The notes under the pieces were generated by a model. That model made no database searches, had not been told where the DNA came from, and saw only the letters and a program-made list of their open reading frames with translations. A program made the position numbers and the translations under genes. Of a stretch of 64,000 bases of DNA, positions 35,259 to 44,048 are shown piece after piece. The stretch comes from Celeribacter litoreus. Its GTDB lineage: Bacteria > Pseudomonadota > Alphaproteobacteria > Rhodobacterales > Rhodobacteraceae. Numbering within the stretch: position 1 is the stretch's first letter; each line of letters opens with the position of its first letter. The stretch covers positions 62,001 to 126,000 of the forward strand of contig NZ_JAIUFY010000013.1 in assembly GCF_020165855.1 (NCBI RefSeq), written 5' to 3'.

Positions 35259-35750
35259 ATGGCAGATCGTGACGACATCCATACAACCGCAGAAGTGCAC
35301 GAGAGCTCTGCGATGCCGCAAGCTCGTGTCGTCCATGCCGATCCGGATGCCTGCACCGCAGAGCAAAAGCCGCTCCCAAAATCCGTCGCGAGCAAACCGG
35401 TCGAGGAAAAGAGCCCTGCGGAATGGGCGTATGAACGGCTCATCCTCTATATCCAGAACTTCGAAGAGCAGCTTGATAGCGAGCACGAAATCGCGATGGG
35501 GTTTGCGGGGTCGGATACGGGCGTGATGCGGATTGAGGGGCTCGGATTCTTCGATCCGGATATCGTCACGTTTTACGGATTGGACGAAAACGGGATCAAA
35601 ACTCAACTCGTCCAGCATGTGACTCAACTTAACGTCATGCTGCGCGCGCTTCCGAAACCGACGGAGTCAGCGCCGCCCGCGCGCATCGGGTTCCGTCTCG
35701 TTGCGGATTTGGAGCGAGAACTTGGAAATCCTGACGATTCAGAAGGGTGA
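35259..35750 (+). CDS. DUF6173 family protein
   Basis: Conserved protein of 163 residues with no membrane segment. The first 50 residues are low-complexity and charged; the conserved core runs from PAEWAYERLILYIQNFEEQLD to VMLRALPK and includes GVMRIEGLGFFDPDIVTFYG. I match it to DUF6173 from memory. Function unknown. Three bases after the MBL gene, so probably in its operon. A hairpin covers its stop codon. Confidence 0.75.
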   Translation: MADRDDIHTTAEVHESSAMPQARVVHADPDACTAEQKPLPKSVASKPVEEKSPAEWAYERLILYIQNFEEQLDSEHEIAMGFAGSDTGVMRIEGLGFFDPDIVTFYGLDENGIKTQLVQHVTQLNVMLRALPKPTESAPPARIGFRLVADLERELGNPDDSEG

Positions 35751-35778
35751 CAGGCCCTCCTGAATCGTCTAATTCAGG
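35733..35778 (+). promoter_or_regulatory. Two mutually exclusive hairpins before coxIV
   Basis: Stem A pairs GACGATTCAG (35733-35742) with CTGAATCGTC (35760-35769), extended inward by AGGG / CCCT past one mismatch; it contains the DUF6173 stop. Stem B pairs CCTGAAT (35759-35765) with ATTCAGG (35772-35778). They share the middle arm and cannot form together. The region can act as a terminator, or as an attenuator for the next gene at 35815. Confidence 0.55.
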
Positions 35779-35814
35779 TTTCAAAGAACCTCAAAAGAGA
35801 GTGGGAGACGCACA

Positions 35815-35949
35815 ATGGCTGAACACAAACATGGTGAGATGGATATCTCTGTGCAGGAGAAGACCTTTGAAGGCTTTATCAAATGGTCGACTTGGGGCGC
35901 CGGTATTTCCATCTTCGTTCTGATTTTCCTCGCCGTATTCAATAGCTGA
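35815..35949 (+). CDS. coxIV: aa3-type cytochrome c oxidase subunit IV
   Basis: Small membrane protein of 44 residues (MAEHKHGEMDISVQEKTFEGFIKW...). The HxHGxMDxxxQExTFxGF pattern followed by one membrane helix is diagnostic of the bacterial aa3-oxidase subunit IV (as in Paracoccus). It is encoded away from the main oxidase genes, as is usual. GGGAG precedes the start. Confidence 0.88.
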   Translation: MAEHKHGEMDISVQEKTFEGFIKWSTWGAGISIFVLIFLAVFNS

Positions 35950-35969
35950 TACAACACCGGAGCCAGACC

Positions 35970-36596
35970 TTGTCCTTTTTGCGTCGAGCCGTCTGGCTCA
36001 TGTGCCTTGTTTTTTTGACTGCTTGTGGCGCGGCTGAGCCGATTTGGGCTCCTGATGAGCAAGTTTCCCGTGCGCGTTACGTGCATGGTGCGCCCTATGA
36101 ACTCACCCTTTTTACGGTGATCAACAACAAGTCTGGCTTTGGCGGGCACTCGTCTCTTATGGTGAATGCGCCCGAGCAACGCGCGATCTTTGATCCGGCG
36201 GGCACCTTCTATCACCCCCATCTTCCCGAACGGAACGATGTGCATTTCGGTATGTCGGATGCGGCGGTCGAGTTCTACAAAGACTATCACGCGCGGGTCA
36301 CGTGGCACGTGGTTGAGCAAACCATCACCGTGAGTCCGGAGATCGCGACACTCGCTTTGGCCAAGATTCAGGCCTACGGTGCGGTTCCGAAAACCCAATG
36401 TGCGCAGAGTGTTGGCAAGATTCTCAGAGACATTCCGGGTTTCGAGGATGCTCCTTTGAGCATGTCCCCGAAGGCGCTGATGAAATGGTTCGGTGAATTT
36501 CCCGGTGTCACAGAGACCAAGTTCTACGATGACAGTCCGGATGAGAATGGGCAGCTCGTTTTGGCGCCGCCGCTCTTGCTCCCGAATTCCAGTTAA
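35970..36596 (+). CDS. Lipoprotein with possible permuted papain-like fold
   Basis: Unrecognised lipoprotein of 208 residues. TTG 35970 is chosen because GGAG lies seven bases upstream and it gives a full signal peptide (MSFLRRAVWLM...) ending in lipobox LTAC, Cys19. The domain has a His before a Cys: GGHSSLM (His60) and KTQCAQSVG (Cys144), with FDPAGTFYH between. That order recalls circularly permuted NlpC/P60 or LRAT-type thiol hydrolases. The assignment is a guess from motif spacing. Confidence 0.72.
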   Translation: MSFLRRAVWLMCLVFLTACGAAEPIWAPDEQVSRARYVHGAPYELTLFTVINNKSGFGGHSSLMVNAPEQRAIFDPAGTFYHPHLPERNDVHFGMSDAAVEFYKDYHARVTWHVVEQTITVSPEIATLALAKIQAYGAVPKTQCAQSVGKILRDIPGFEDAPLSMSPKALMKWFGEFPGVTETKFYDDSPDENGQLVLAPPLLLPNSS

Positions 36597-36916
36597 CCGA
36601 GGAATGCGCCGAGGGTGAAAAACAGGCCGAGCCCTGTGAGGATCGCCCAGAGCACGTTCTTCGTCCAGATCCCGATGACGAGCGTCACAGCCGCGCAAAA
36701 GAGGCGCAGCGGGTCTGCGTCTGCCTTCACGCCCAGTAGCATGGGGGCGACCACTGCAGGTAGGACCGCAACGGGTGTATAGCGCAACAGGCGCAAAACC
36801 CATGCGGGCAGCGGGCGGTCGCCGACCATGCCTAGGAAAGAAAAGCGGATCAGAAATGTGCCGGCCGCCATCGCAAAGATGATGAGCCAGATTTCGAAGG
36901 TGCTCGCGTCCGTCAT
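36593..36916 (-). CDS. azlD: Branched-chain amino acid exporter small subunit AzlD
   Basis: Membrane protein of 107 residues with three to four helices, the small partner of AzlC in LIV-E type exporters. FLIRFSFLGMVGDRPLP and LRYTPVAVLPAVVAPMLL are typical. The ATG overlaps the azlC stop by four bases. It converges on the lipoprotein gene with a four-base overlap. Confidence 0.9.
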   Translation of the reverse strand: MTDASTFEIWLIIFAMAAGTFLIRFSFLGMVGDRPLPAWVLRLLRYTPVAVLPAVVAPMLLGVKADADPLRLFCAAVTLVIGIWTKNVLWAILTGLGLFFTLGAFLG

Positions 36917-37629
36917 TGCATCGCCTTTCTCTTTTCCATCCAGATCTCGACCTGCGCCCCGACAACGAGCGCACATGCAGCGGCGATCAAAAGGCCTGTT
37001 CCGTAAGGCATGAAGCCGAGCAAAAGCACGAGAACCACAGAGGTGAACGCCGACGCGATATGCGCGAGGGTCTTCAGCATTGGCGAAACGACCGCAAGAA
37101 ACGTAACAGGAACTGCAAAGTCGACGCCGAGATCGGGCGGAATTTGATCTGCCAACAATGCTCCGACAAGCGTCAGGATATACCACGCGACGGCAATCGG
37201 GATCGCGACACCAAAGAAATACCCCAGCTTCTCGGAGAGGGTCATGTCGGGATCTTTCTCGAATTTGATCGAGGAAAGCGCATAAGGCTGATCATAGAGC
37301 ATGTAGGCGGCGAATGCGCGCGTCAGCAGCGGTGTTTTCCCCAGATGCGGGGTGATCGCCGCCGAATACATCCCCATCCGCAGGTTCACGGTCAGCGACG
37401 TGATGATGACAATCAGGGTCGGCGCATTGTCGGAGAGCAGTTGAACGGCGGTGAGCTGCGCGGAACCGGCGATTACCAAAAGCGAAAAGCCCATGACTTC
37501 CGCGACGTTGAGCCCAGCTTTGGTTGCGATCGCGCCGAAGATGGCCGCGAAAGGCCAGATCACCAGATGGAAAGGCAGGCCGTCTTTGGCGCCTTTCATA
37601 AATTGCTGAGTGGCAGGAGATGCGGACAT
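36913..37629 (-). CDS. azlC: Branched-chain amino acid exporter large subunit AzlC
   Basis: Membrane protein of 238 residues with several helices, AzlC/YgaZ family. Conserved features include KGAKDGLPFHLVIWPFAAIFGAIATKAGL near the N-terminus and GSAQLTAVQLL with a short NLRMGMYSAAI helix. ATG 37629 (MSASPATQQF) is chosen over upstream alternatives; the ribosome binding site is weak. With AzlD it exports valine and related amino acids or analogues. Confidence 0.9.
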   Translation of the reverse strand: MSASPATQQFMKGAKDGLPFHLVIWPFAAIFGAIATKAGLNVAEVMGFSLLVIAGSAQLTAVQLLSDNAPTLIVIITSLTVNLRMGMYSAAITPHLGKTPLLTRAFAAYMLYDQPYALSSIKFEKDPDMTLSEKLGYFFGVAIPIAVAWYILTLVGALLADQIPPDLGVDFAVPVTFLAVVSPMLKTLAHIASAFTSVVLVLLLGFMPYGTGLLIAAACALVVGAQVEIWMEKRKAMQ

Positions 37630-37750
37630 GGGAAAACTCGACCGATTGAAAAATTCTGGCAACCCTACTGTCGGCACGCTGTTCGGCCAACCGTGTTTTG
37701 TGAGAAAGGGGGCTTCGAAAATCGATAAGCGGTGCGCAACGGCGCTTTGC

Positions 37751-38758
37751 TTATTCGAACGTGCCCGTCACACGCCCCAAAAGCATAAAGCCGCGCGCGG
37801 TGCGTGTATCTGTCAGAGCTGCGATTTCTTCATCCGTGGCGGTGGTTTCGAACTCCGCGAAGGTTTTGTCGAACTTACGGAGGAAATGGTGGACGGCGTC
37901 GCGGAAAATCGCGTCCTGGCGCATACGGGCTGATGCGAGTGCGAGCGACGCACGATCCTTTACACCGCCAAGAGGGGCGACGGTCGCACCGCGTTCCCCT
38001 TTCGCAAAACGTCTCCAGACATCGGGTTTGGCTCGATCAGGATGGAGATCGTCCATATAAATCCCGTCTTGGGACAGAAGGGTCAGAACATCTTGGGCGG
38101 CGTGAATGAGTTGGCTCACCTTGCGATCCGACAGAGCACGACGGAGTGCACGGAAGCCTTCTTTGTCCTCGGCGGTCTCGGGGAAGTTCATGGCTTTGAT
38201 GAAGTCAGCAACGGAGAGCGGCGGCGCGAGGCTCTCGGACGGTGTGCCGAGTTCGAGCGAGGCCTGGTTCTCAACCAATTCCGGGGCGGGGATCGCAAGC
38301 TTGTCTTCCGGTGGCGTCTGACCTGGGCGGACGGCTGTGAACATCGCGAGCGCGCTTTCGGTTCTCCGCTGTGCGGCTGCGATATCTTCGAGCTTTTTCT
38401 CCAATGCCGCGTTTGGCGTGCTACCCGCCTGTTGCGAGAGGTAGGATTGGCGCATGGCGGAAATCGCGGTGTGAAGGCGGTAGCTTTCTTCCCGCATGGT
38501 GCGGGCCGCCCGCACAGCAAGTGCGCCGACCCAAATCATTGAGACGGGCATAAAGATCGCGATCAGCATCATCACGAAGCGGATGGAGTCGAAGTCGTTC
38601 GACCCCTTGCCGACAATCATGAAGAAACCGGCGGACAAGGCGAGCCAAAGAAGTGATAGCAATGCTGCAATCACTTCGGTCATTGTGATTTTCGGCTCTT
38701 GATCGGGGCGCTGGTAGACGCCTAACTCGACCTTCCTCGGGGTTTCTTGCACCGCCAT
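37751..38758 (-). CDS. Conserved hypothetical membrane protein
   Basis: Unrecognised protein of 335 residues. Two N-terminal membrane helices (about 28-52 and 62-83) are followed by a helical, Gln/Glu-rich segment that looks coiled coil (about 88-135) and a mostly alpha-helical cytosolic C-terminal domain (VADFIKAMNFPETAEDKEGFRALRRAL, SQLIHAAQDVLTLLSQDGIYMDDL). ATG 38758 has GGAGG only two bases upstream; a TTG three codons earlier is possible. Found next to greA; function unknown. Confidence 0.75.
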   Translation of the reverse strand: MAVQETPRKVELGVYQRPDQEPKITMTEVIAALLSLLWLALSAGFFMIVGKGSNDFDSIRFVMMLIAIFMPVSMIWVGALAVRAARTMREESYRLHTAISAMRQSYLSQQAGSTPNAALEKKLEDIAAAQRRTESALAMFTAVRPGQTPPEDKLAIPAPELVENQASLELGTPSESLAPPLSVADFIKAMNFPETAEDKEGFRALRRALSDRKVSQLIHAAQDVLTLLSQDGIYMDDLHPDRAKPDVWRRFAKGERGATVAPLGGVKDRASLALASARMRQDAIFRDAVHHFLRKFDKTFAEFETTATDEEIAALTDTRTARGFMLLGRVTGTFE

Positions 38759-38783
38759 GGCCTCCAAGACCGCGTTCTCTTAA

Positions 38784-39254
38784 TCAGATATACGCGATCT
38801 TCAGGATTTCGTAGCTTTTTTCACCGCCAGGAGTGCGCACTTCGACGCTATCGCCCTCGTCCTTGCCGATCAGGGCGCGGGCGAGAGGGGATTTGATGTT
38901 AAGTAGACCACGCTCGATGTCGGCCTCATATTCGCCAACGATCTGATAGGTTTTTTCTTCGTCGGTGTCTTCATCGACGATGGTCACCGTTGCGGAGAAC
39001 TTCACAGGGCCAGACAGAGAGCTCGGATCCACGACTTCCGCAAGGGACAGGATGCCTTCGAGCTCTTTGATGCGGCCTTCGATAAAGCTCTGCTTTTCGC
39101 GGGCGGAATGGTATTCGGCGTTCTCGGAAAGGTCGCCCAGTTCACGTGCTTCGGCGATCGCCTGAATGATCGCAGGACGTTCCACGGATTTGAGGTTTTT
39201 CAACTCTGCGTTTGCTTCGGTGTGACCCGAACGGGTCATCAGGATCTTTTCCAT
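38784..39254 (-). CDS. greA: Transcription elongation factor GreA
   Basis: Cleavage factor that rescues backtracked RNA polymerase, 156 residues. The N-terminal coiled coil has the tip acidic pair in GDLSENAEYHSAREKQ (about residues 40-55), and the C-terminal FKBP-like domain has SPLARALIGKDEGD. Monocistronic by spacing. Confidence 0.96.
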   Translation of the reverse strand: MEKILMTRSGHTEANAELKNLKSVERPAIIQAIAEARELGDLSENAEYHSAREKQSFIEGRIKELEGILSLAEVVDPSSLSGPVKFSATVTIVDEDTDEEKTYQIVGEYEADIERGLLNIKSPLARALIGKDEGDSVEVRTPGGEKSYEILKIAYI

Positions 39255-39525
39255 GTGGCACTCATCTGCACGAAAAAAGCACTACAAAGACCTGCGTGAT
39301 CTCTGCGTGCTTCGGGTTGCTTCATTTATGTCGGACTACCTGACCTGAGTTGCGGTGGGTTTTCAAGGGGGCAGAGCGCGCAGGACCGGGATTTTCGGCG
39401 GCTTTCAGCGCCTTTTTGTTTCCATTGGCTGCTGAGTGCATTCCGCGAAGTCTAAATTGTGCCGTAATGGACAGTCAGGTAAAAAGGCGTCCAACATACC
39501 TTCCAACTGCCAAAGGGGCTTGGCT
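39255..39525. other. Intergenic region between greA and the PAP2 gene
   Basis: 271 bases between divergent genes (180 if the GTG at 39436 is the start of the PAP2 gene). It should carry both promoters. No repeat, hairpin or small gene stands out. Confidence 0.4.
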
Positions 39526-40518
39526 GTGCTGGGGTTCGCCCGATTTTCCTTCGTCTTCTTTACGATCGCGATCTTCGCGACGACGCTGATCCGTGGGACG
39601 ACAGCTCATTTGCCCGGGATCGTCGGATTTGCGCTGGCGACAATTCGATACATGGGTGCCGGGCCGTGGGTGATCTACACACTGCCCTTTTTCGCATATT
39701 TTGGCTGGAAGCATCCGAAGCGCTTGTCCGAAGCCTGTGTGGCGTTCGTGGCCACCATCGCGCTGGTCTCCGGCTACACGCTCTTCAAGGCCCTGATCCC
39801 GAGCCTCGTGCCCTTTTGGGCGGACCCGATGCTCGCCGAGTGGGACCGCGCGCTTCATGGCGGGCATGACCCGTGGGTGTTGGCGCATAGCCTGAGCGCG
39901 TGGATTGATACGGACGGGGCGGCGTTTACGTATTCCGGGCTCTGGGGCGCGTTTGCCTTTTCTTTTCCTGTCTTGCTCGCGCTCAGTGATCAGGATGAGG
40001 TCCGTAAGGCGCGGTATCTTTGGCTATATGCCATTTCTTGGGTTTTGATCGGGGATATTCTCGCGGTGGCCTTTTCCGCTGCGGGGCCGATCTATTTCGA
40101 ACTCGTCACAGGCCGCTCCGATTTCGCCCCGATGCTTGCCTCGCTGCGGGAGTTGACGTTTCCGGGGACATCGGTGGACCGCGTTCAGCAGGCGCTTTGG
40201 CGCGAATATTCGGTGGATGGAGGGTTGCAGCTCGGCGGTTCCGGGATTTCAGCGTTCCCGTCTATGCACGTCGCAATCGCGACAATCTGGGCGATCTACG
40301 TTTCAGAACGCTCGATCATCTTTGCTCCCGTTGGCATCGCATTTGCGGCAACGATTCTGTTCCTTTCGGTCTATACCGGATGGCACTATGCAGTGGATGG
40401 ATATGCCTCGATTGCCCTTGTTGGTGTGATTTTTGTCGTTTTGCGAATTTTTCTGCACCGCAAAATGCGCAAGGCGCAAAGAAAGGCTCCATCGCAAATT
40501 GACCAAGCCCACGCTTAG
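39526..40518 (+). CDS. PAP2-superfamily membrane phosphatase/transferase
   Basis: Membrane protein of about 330 residues with six or more helices. The PAP2 active-site motifs are SAFPSMHVA (about residue 247) and GWHYAVDGYAS (about 286), with conserved His in each. The size and long N-terminal part resemble inositol-phosphorylceramide-synthase-like PAP2 proteins more than simple phosphatases. GTG 39526 with AGGGG eight bases upstream is preferred; the frame is open from GTG 39436, which would add 30 residues. Confidence 0.82.
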   Translation: MLGFARFSFVFFTIAIFATTLIRGTTAHLPGIVGFALATIRYMGAGPWVIYTLPFFAYFGWKHPKRLSEACVAFVATIALVSGYTLFKALIPSLVPFWADPMLAEWDRALHGGHDPWVLAHSLSAWIDTDGAAFTYSGLWGAFAFSFPVLLALSDQDEVRKARYLWLYAISWVLIGDILAVAFSAAGPIYFELVTGRSDFAPMLASLRELTFPGTSVDRVQQALWREYSVDGGLQLGGSGISAFPSMHVAIATIWAIYVSERSIIFAPVGIAFAATILFLSVYTGWHYAVDGYASIALVGVIFVVLRIFLHRKMRKAQRKAPSQIDQAHA

Positions 40519-40563
40519 AGGTTACGAAGCCCTCGGAAAGCGTCTGAGCCATGGAGAAATTTT

Positions 40564-42216
40564 ATGTCGAGTATCGAGCGCGAGACGATGGAATATGATG
40601 TTGTGATTGTTGGGGCGGGTCCTGCGGGCCTGTCTGCGGCAATCCGGCTGAAACAACTGGACGAGGACTTGAACGTCGTCGTTCTGGAAAAGGGGTCCGA
40701 AGTTGGCGCCCATATTCTGTCCGGCGCGGTTCTGGATCCTGTCGGGATTGACGCACTGATCCCGGATTGGAAAGAAAAGGGCGCTCCGATCACCACCGAG
40801 GTGAAGGAAGACCAGTTCCACATCCTGGGTGAAGCCGGCTCAATCCGCATCCCGAACTTCCCGCTGCCGCCGCTGATGTCGAACCACGGAAAATACATTG
40901 TGTCCATGGGCAATGTGTGTCGCTGGATGGCAGAGCAAGCTGAAGAACTGGGCGTAGAGATTTTCCCGGGCATGGCCTGTTCCGAGCTCGTCTATGGCGA
41001 GAACGGTGAGGTCAAAGGCGTTGTAGCCGGTGTATTCGGCCTCGAAGCAGACGGCTCCATCGGTGAGAACACCGAGCCGGGCATGGAACTGCACGGCAAA
41101 TACGTGCTGATTTCCGAAGGCGTGCGCGGGTCTCTGGCGAAAGAGATTATCGCGAAATACGACCTGCAAGCAGGGCGTGACGCGCAGAAATTCGGTCTCG
41201 GCATGAAAGAGATCTGGGAAATCGACCCGGAAAAGCACCGCGAAGGCAAGGTGTGGCACTCCATGGGCTGGCCGCTCGGGTCGAACGCAGGTGGCGGTGG
41301 ATTCATCTATCACGCCGAGGGCAACCAGCTTTACATGGGCTTCGTGGTGCACCTGAACTACGAAAACCCGTATCTCTTCCCCTACATGGAATTCCAGCGC
41401 TTCAAACAGCACCCGATGGTGAAGAGCCTGCTCGAAGGTGGCAAGCGCGTGGCCTACGGCGCCCGTGCGATCTCCGAGGGCGGCTACCAGTCGATGCCGA
41501 AAGCGGCATTCCCGGGTGGCGCACTTCTCGGCTGTTCTGTCGGCCTCGTGAACGTGCCGCGGATCAAGGGCAACCACAACGCGATGCTGTCCGGCAAAGC
41601 GGCGGCAGAACACGTCGTGGCGGCGATCAAAGAGGGCCGTGCGGGCGATACGCTCGAGAGCTACGAAACCGAGCTGCGCGACGGCGCGGTCGGCAAAGAC
41701 CTCAAGCGCGTGCGCAACGTCAAACCGCTCTGGTCGAAATACGGCCTTACCGCATCCCTTGCGCTCGGCGGGTTCGACATGTGGACTAACAACCTGTTTG
41801 GCGCGTCGCTGTTTGGCACCGTGAAGCACGGCAAGACAGATGCGCAATCCACCGGCAAGGCGTCGAAGTTCAAGCCGATCGACTATCCGAAACCGGATGG
41901 CGTGATCTCGTTTGACCGCCTGACCAACGTGTCCTTTGCTGCGACGAACCACGAAGAGAGCCAGCCCTGCCACCTCAAACTGAAGGACCCGCAGGTCGCG
42001 ATCGATGTGGACTTCAAAGAGTTCGCAGGCCCGTCCCAGCGTTACTGCCCGGCTGGTGTCTACGAATACCTCACCGAGGAGGGCGAAGAGCCCAAATTCG
42101 TGGTGAACTTCCAGAACTGTGTCCACTGCAAAACCTGCGACATCAAGGAAGCCAGCCAGAACATCACATGGACCGTCCCGCAGGGCGGCGACGGGCCGAA
42201 CTACCCGAATATGTAA
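40564..42216 (+). CDS. Electron transfer flavoprotein-ubiquinone oxidoreductase
   Basis: ETF-QO of 550 residues, which passes electrons from acyl-CoA dehydrogenases via ETF to ubiquinone. FAD-binding IVGAGPAGLSAAIRL lies near the N-terminus and the HNP-type quinone region is central. A C-terminal 4Fe-4S cluster is formed by Cys in RYCPAGVYEY and NCVHCKTC (last 50 residues). Fits the acyl-CoA dehydrogenase 8 kb upstream. A terminator follows. Confidence 0.96.
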   Translation: MSSIERETMEYDVVIVGAGPAGLSAAIRLKQLDEDLNVVVLEKGSEVGAHILSGAVLDPVGIDALIPDWKEKGAPITTEVKEDQFHILGEAGSIRIPNFPLPPLMSNHGKYIVSMGNVCRWMAEQAEELGVEIFPGMACSELVYGENGEVKGVVAGVFGLEADGSIGENTEPGMELHGKYVLISEGVRGSLAKEIIAKYDLQAGRDAQKFGLGMKEIWEIDPEKHREGKVWHSMGWPLGSNAGGGGFIYHAEGNQLYMGFVVHLNYENPYLFPYMEFQRFKQHPMVKSLLEGGKRVAYGARAISEGGYQSMPKAAFPGGALLGCSVGLVNVPRIKGNHNAMLSGKAAAEHVVAAIKEGRAGDTLESYETELRDGAVGKDLKRVRNVKPLWSKYGLTASLALGGFDMWTNNLFGASLFGTVKHGKTDAQSTGKASKFKPIDYPKPDGVISFDRLTNVSFAATNHEESQPCHLKLKDPQVAIDVDFKEFAGPSQRYCPAGVYEYLTEEGEEPKFVVNFQNCVHCKTCDIKEASQNITWTVPQGGDGPNYPNM

Positions 42217-42247
42217 GCCTTTCACGGCAACGTGTTTTTTAGATCAG

Positions 42248-42274
42248 AAACGGGGGCCTGTCGGGTCCCCGTTT
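42248..42274 (+). terminator. Intrinsic terminator after ETF-QO
   Basis: An 8-bp stem AAACGGGG / CCCCGTTT with an 11-base loop, 31 bases past the stop, with A and T runs at the base. Confidence 0.75.
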
Positions 42275-42338
42275 GCGTTGCAGCCCACTGTTTTGGGCGA
42301 TAGGCTCTCTGAAACTATCCTCGCTATGGAGTGCTCAG

Positions 42339-44048
42339 GTGCCAGATCGCGCAAGCCGCTTGATAACCACCCTCACAGCCGTGGGGCTGCTCGTCGGAAG
42401 CGGTGTCATAGCCCCCAACGTGGCGCATGCCGATGCCGGTTCCTACCTTGCTGCGCGGCAGGCGATGATTGAGCGCAATTTTTCCGAACTCGCTGATTAT
42501 GCCGCGCGTGCCGTGGCGACGGATACGAAAAACCCCGCTCTGCTGGAATCTCTCGTGTCTGCAAAAATCTCGCTCGGCGAGTTTGACGATACGCGCGGCT
42601 ACGCCATGATCCTCGAGCAGATCGAGCCGGGAAATCAGATCGCGGCAATGGCCACCCTGACCCTGCTCGCACAGAACGAGGATTACGAGGGGCTGATCGA
42701 AGCCATTGAAGGCGGCCAGAGCATCAGCAGTGTTGTGGATGGCCTCATGCTCGCGTGGGCGTATGTCGGTTTGGGGGATATGTCACGCGCGCTCGAACTT
42801 TTCGACGACAACTCGAGCAGCGGGCAGGGTTTTGAGTTTTTCGGGCCGTATAACAAGGCCCTCGCGCTCGCGATGGTTGGGGATTTCGAGAGCACCGTTG
42901 ATATTCTCTCCGCACCGGACACGCCTCCGACACGGTCGGCCGTGATCGCCAAAGTTGAGGCCCTGAGCCAGCTAGAGCGCAATGACGTGGCCTTGGCGTA
43001 TTTTCAGGAAATGTTCGGCGATGTCAGCATTGATCCTGAACTGACGGCCATTCGAACGGCATTGGAGGCCGGAGAGACGCTTCCATTTTCCGTGATCGGG
43101 TCTGCCCGTGACGGAATGGCGGATGTGTTCTTTGCGGTGGCAACGGCGCTAGAGGGCGGGCTCGACGATGCCTATACGCTTCTTTACGCGCGGATTGCGC
43201 AGGCGCTCCGGTCGGATGTGGCTGATTACCACCTGAACGTCGCCTTCCTTCTGCAGCGTCTCGGCAATTTCGACCTGGCCACCGAGGCCTTCGACATGAT
43301 CGCGACCGACGATCCTGCGTATACGCAAGCCACGCTAGGCCGCGCTGCCTCTCTGCGCGCTGCTGGGAAAGAAGACGCTGAATTGGAAGTCCTTCGTCAG
43401 CTCACCAAATCGCATCCTGAGCTGGATGATGCCTTCACAGCGCTCGGCGATGCCATGCGCCGCCAAGAACGGTATGAGGAGGCCGTAGAGGCCTACAGCG
43501 TCGTGATCGACCGCTATCAACCCGCGCCAGCGGCTCTCTGGCCGCTCTATTTCACGCGCGGGACGGCCTATGAGCGTCTTGATGAGTGGGAGAAGTCGGA
43601 GGCCGATCTGCGGAAGGCGCTTGAGCTTGAGCCAGGGCAACCCCGAGTGCTCAACTATCTCGGGTATTCTTTCCTCGAGTTGAAAATCAATCTCGATGAA
43701 GCGATGGAAATGATCCGTGAGGCCGCCGAAGCCCGCCCGATGGATGGATATATCATAGATAGCCTCGCTTGGGGGCTGTACCGTCTCCAGCGCTATGAGG
43801 AAGCTGTCGAACCAATGGAACGCGCCGTGGAATTGATGCCCGTCGATCCCATCGTCAACGACCACCTCGGGGACGTGTATTGGGCGGTCGGGCGCGAGCG
43901 CGAAGCCCAGTTTCAGTGGCAACGCGCCCTCTCTTTTGAGCCGGAAGAAGACGAGGCCAATCGCATTCGCCGCAAGCTCGAAATCGGGTTGGATCGCGTG
44001 CTCATAGAAGAAGGTGAAGAGCCGACGAGGGACGTAAATGACGGTTAA
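42339..44048 (+). CDS. TPR-repeat periplasmic protein
   Basis: Exported tetratricopeptide-repeat protein of about 569 residues. GTG 42339 (MPDRASRLITTLTAVGLLVG) gives a good signal peptide cleaved near AHADAG and has GGAG upstream; a TTG at 42273 is possible. At least eight TPR-like units, the clearest in the C-terminal half (YEEAVEAYSVVIDRY, EADLRKALELEPGQPRVLNYLGY, AVELMPVDPIVNDHLGDVYW). It probably scaffolds envelope complexes; no partner is known. It overlaps ispE by 11 bases. Confidence 0.85.
   Translation: MPDRASRLITTLTAVGLLVGSGVIAPNVAHADAGSYLAARQAMIERNFSELADYAARAVATDTKNPALLESLVSAKISLGEFDDTRGYAMILEQIEPGNQIAAMATLTLLAQNEDYEGLIEAIEGGQSISSVVDGLMLAWAYVGLGDMSRALELFDDNSSSGQGFEFFGPYNKALALAMVGDFESTVDILSAPDTPPTRSAVIAKVEALSQLERNDVALAYFQEMFGDVSIDPELTAIRTALEAGETLPFSVIGSARDGMADVFFAVATALEGGLDDAYTLLYARIAQALRSDVADYHLNVAFLLQRLGNFDLATEAFDMIATDDPAYTQATLGRAASLRAAGKEDAELEVLRQLTKSHPELDDAFTALGDAMRRQERYEEAVEAYSVVIDRYQPAPAALWPLYFTRGTAYERLDEWEKSEADLRKALELEPGQPRVLNYLGYSFLELKINLDEAMEMIREAAEARPMDGYIIDSLAWGLYRLQRYEEAVEPMERAVELMPVDPIVNDHLGDVYWAVGREREAQFQWQRALSFEPEEDEANRIRRKLEIGLDRVLIEEGEEPTRDVNDG

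Noticed and set aside
40840-42225. 461-codon open frame antisense to the ETF-QO gene
   Set aside because: Shadow of a certain gene; it overlaps the whole ETF-QO coding region.
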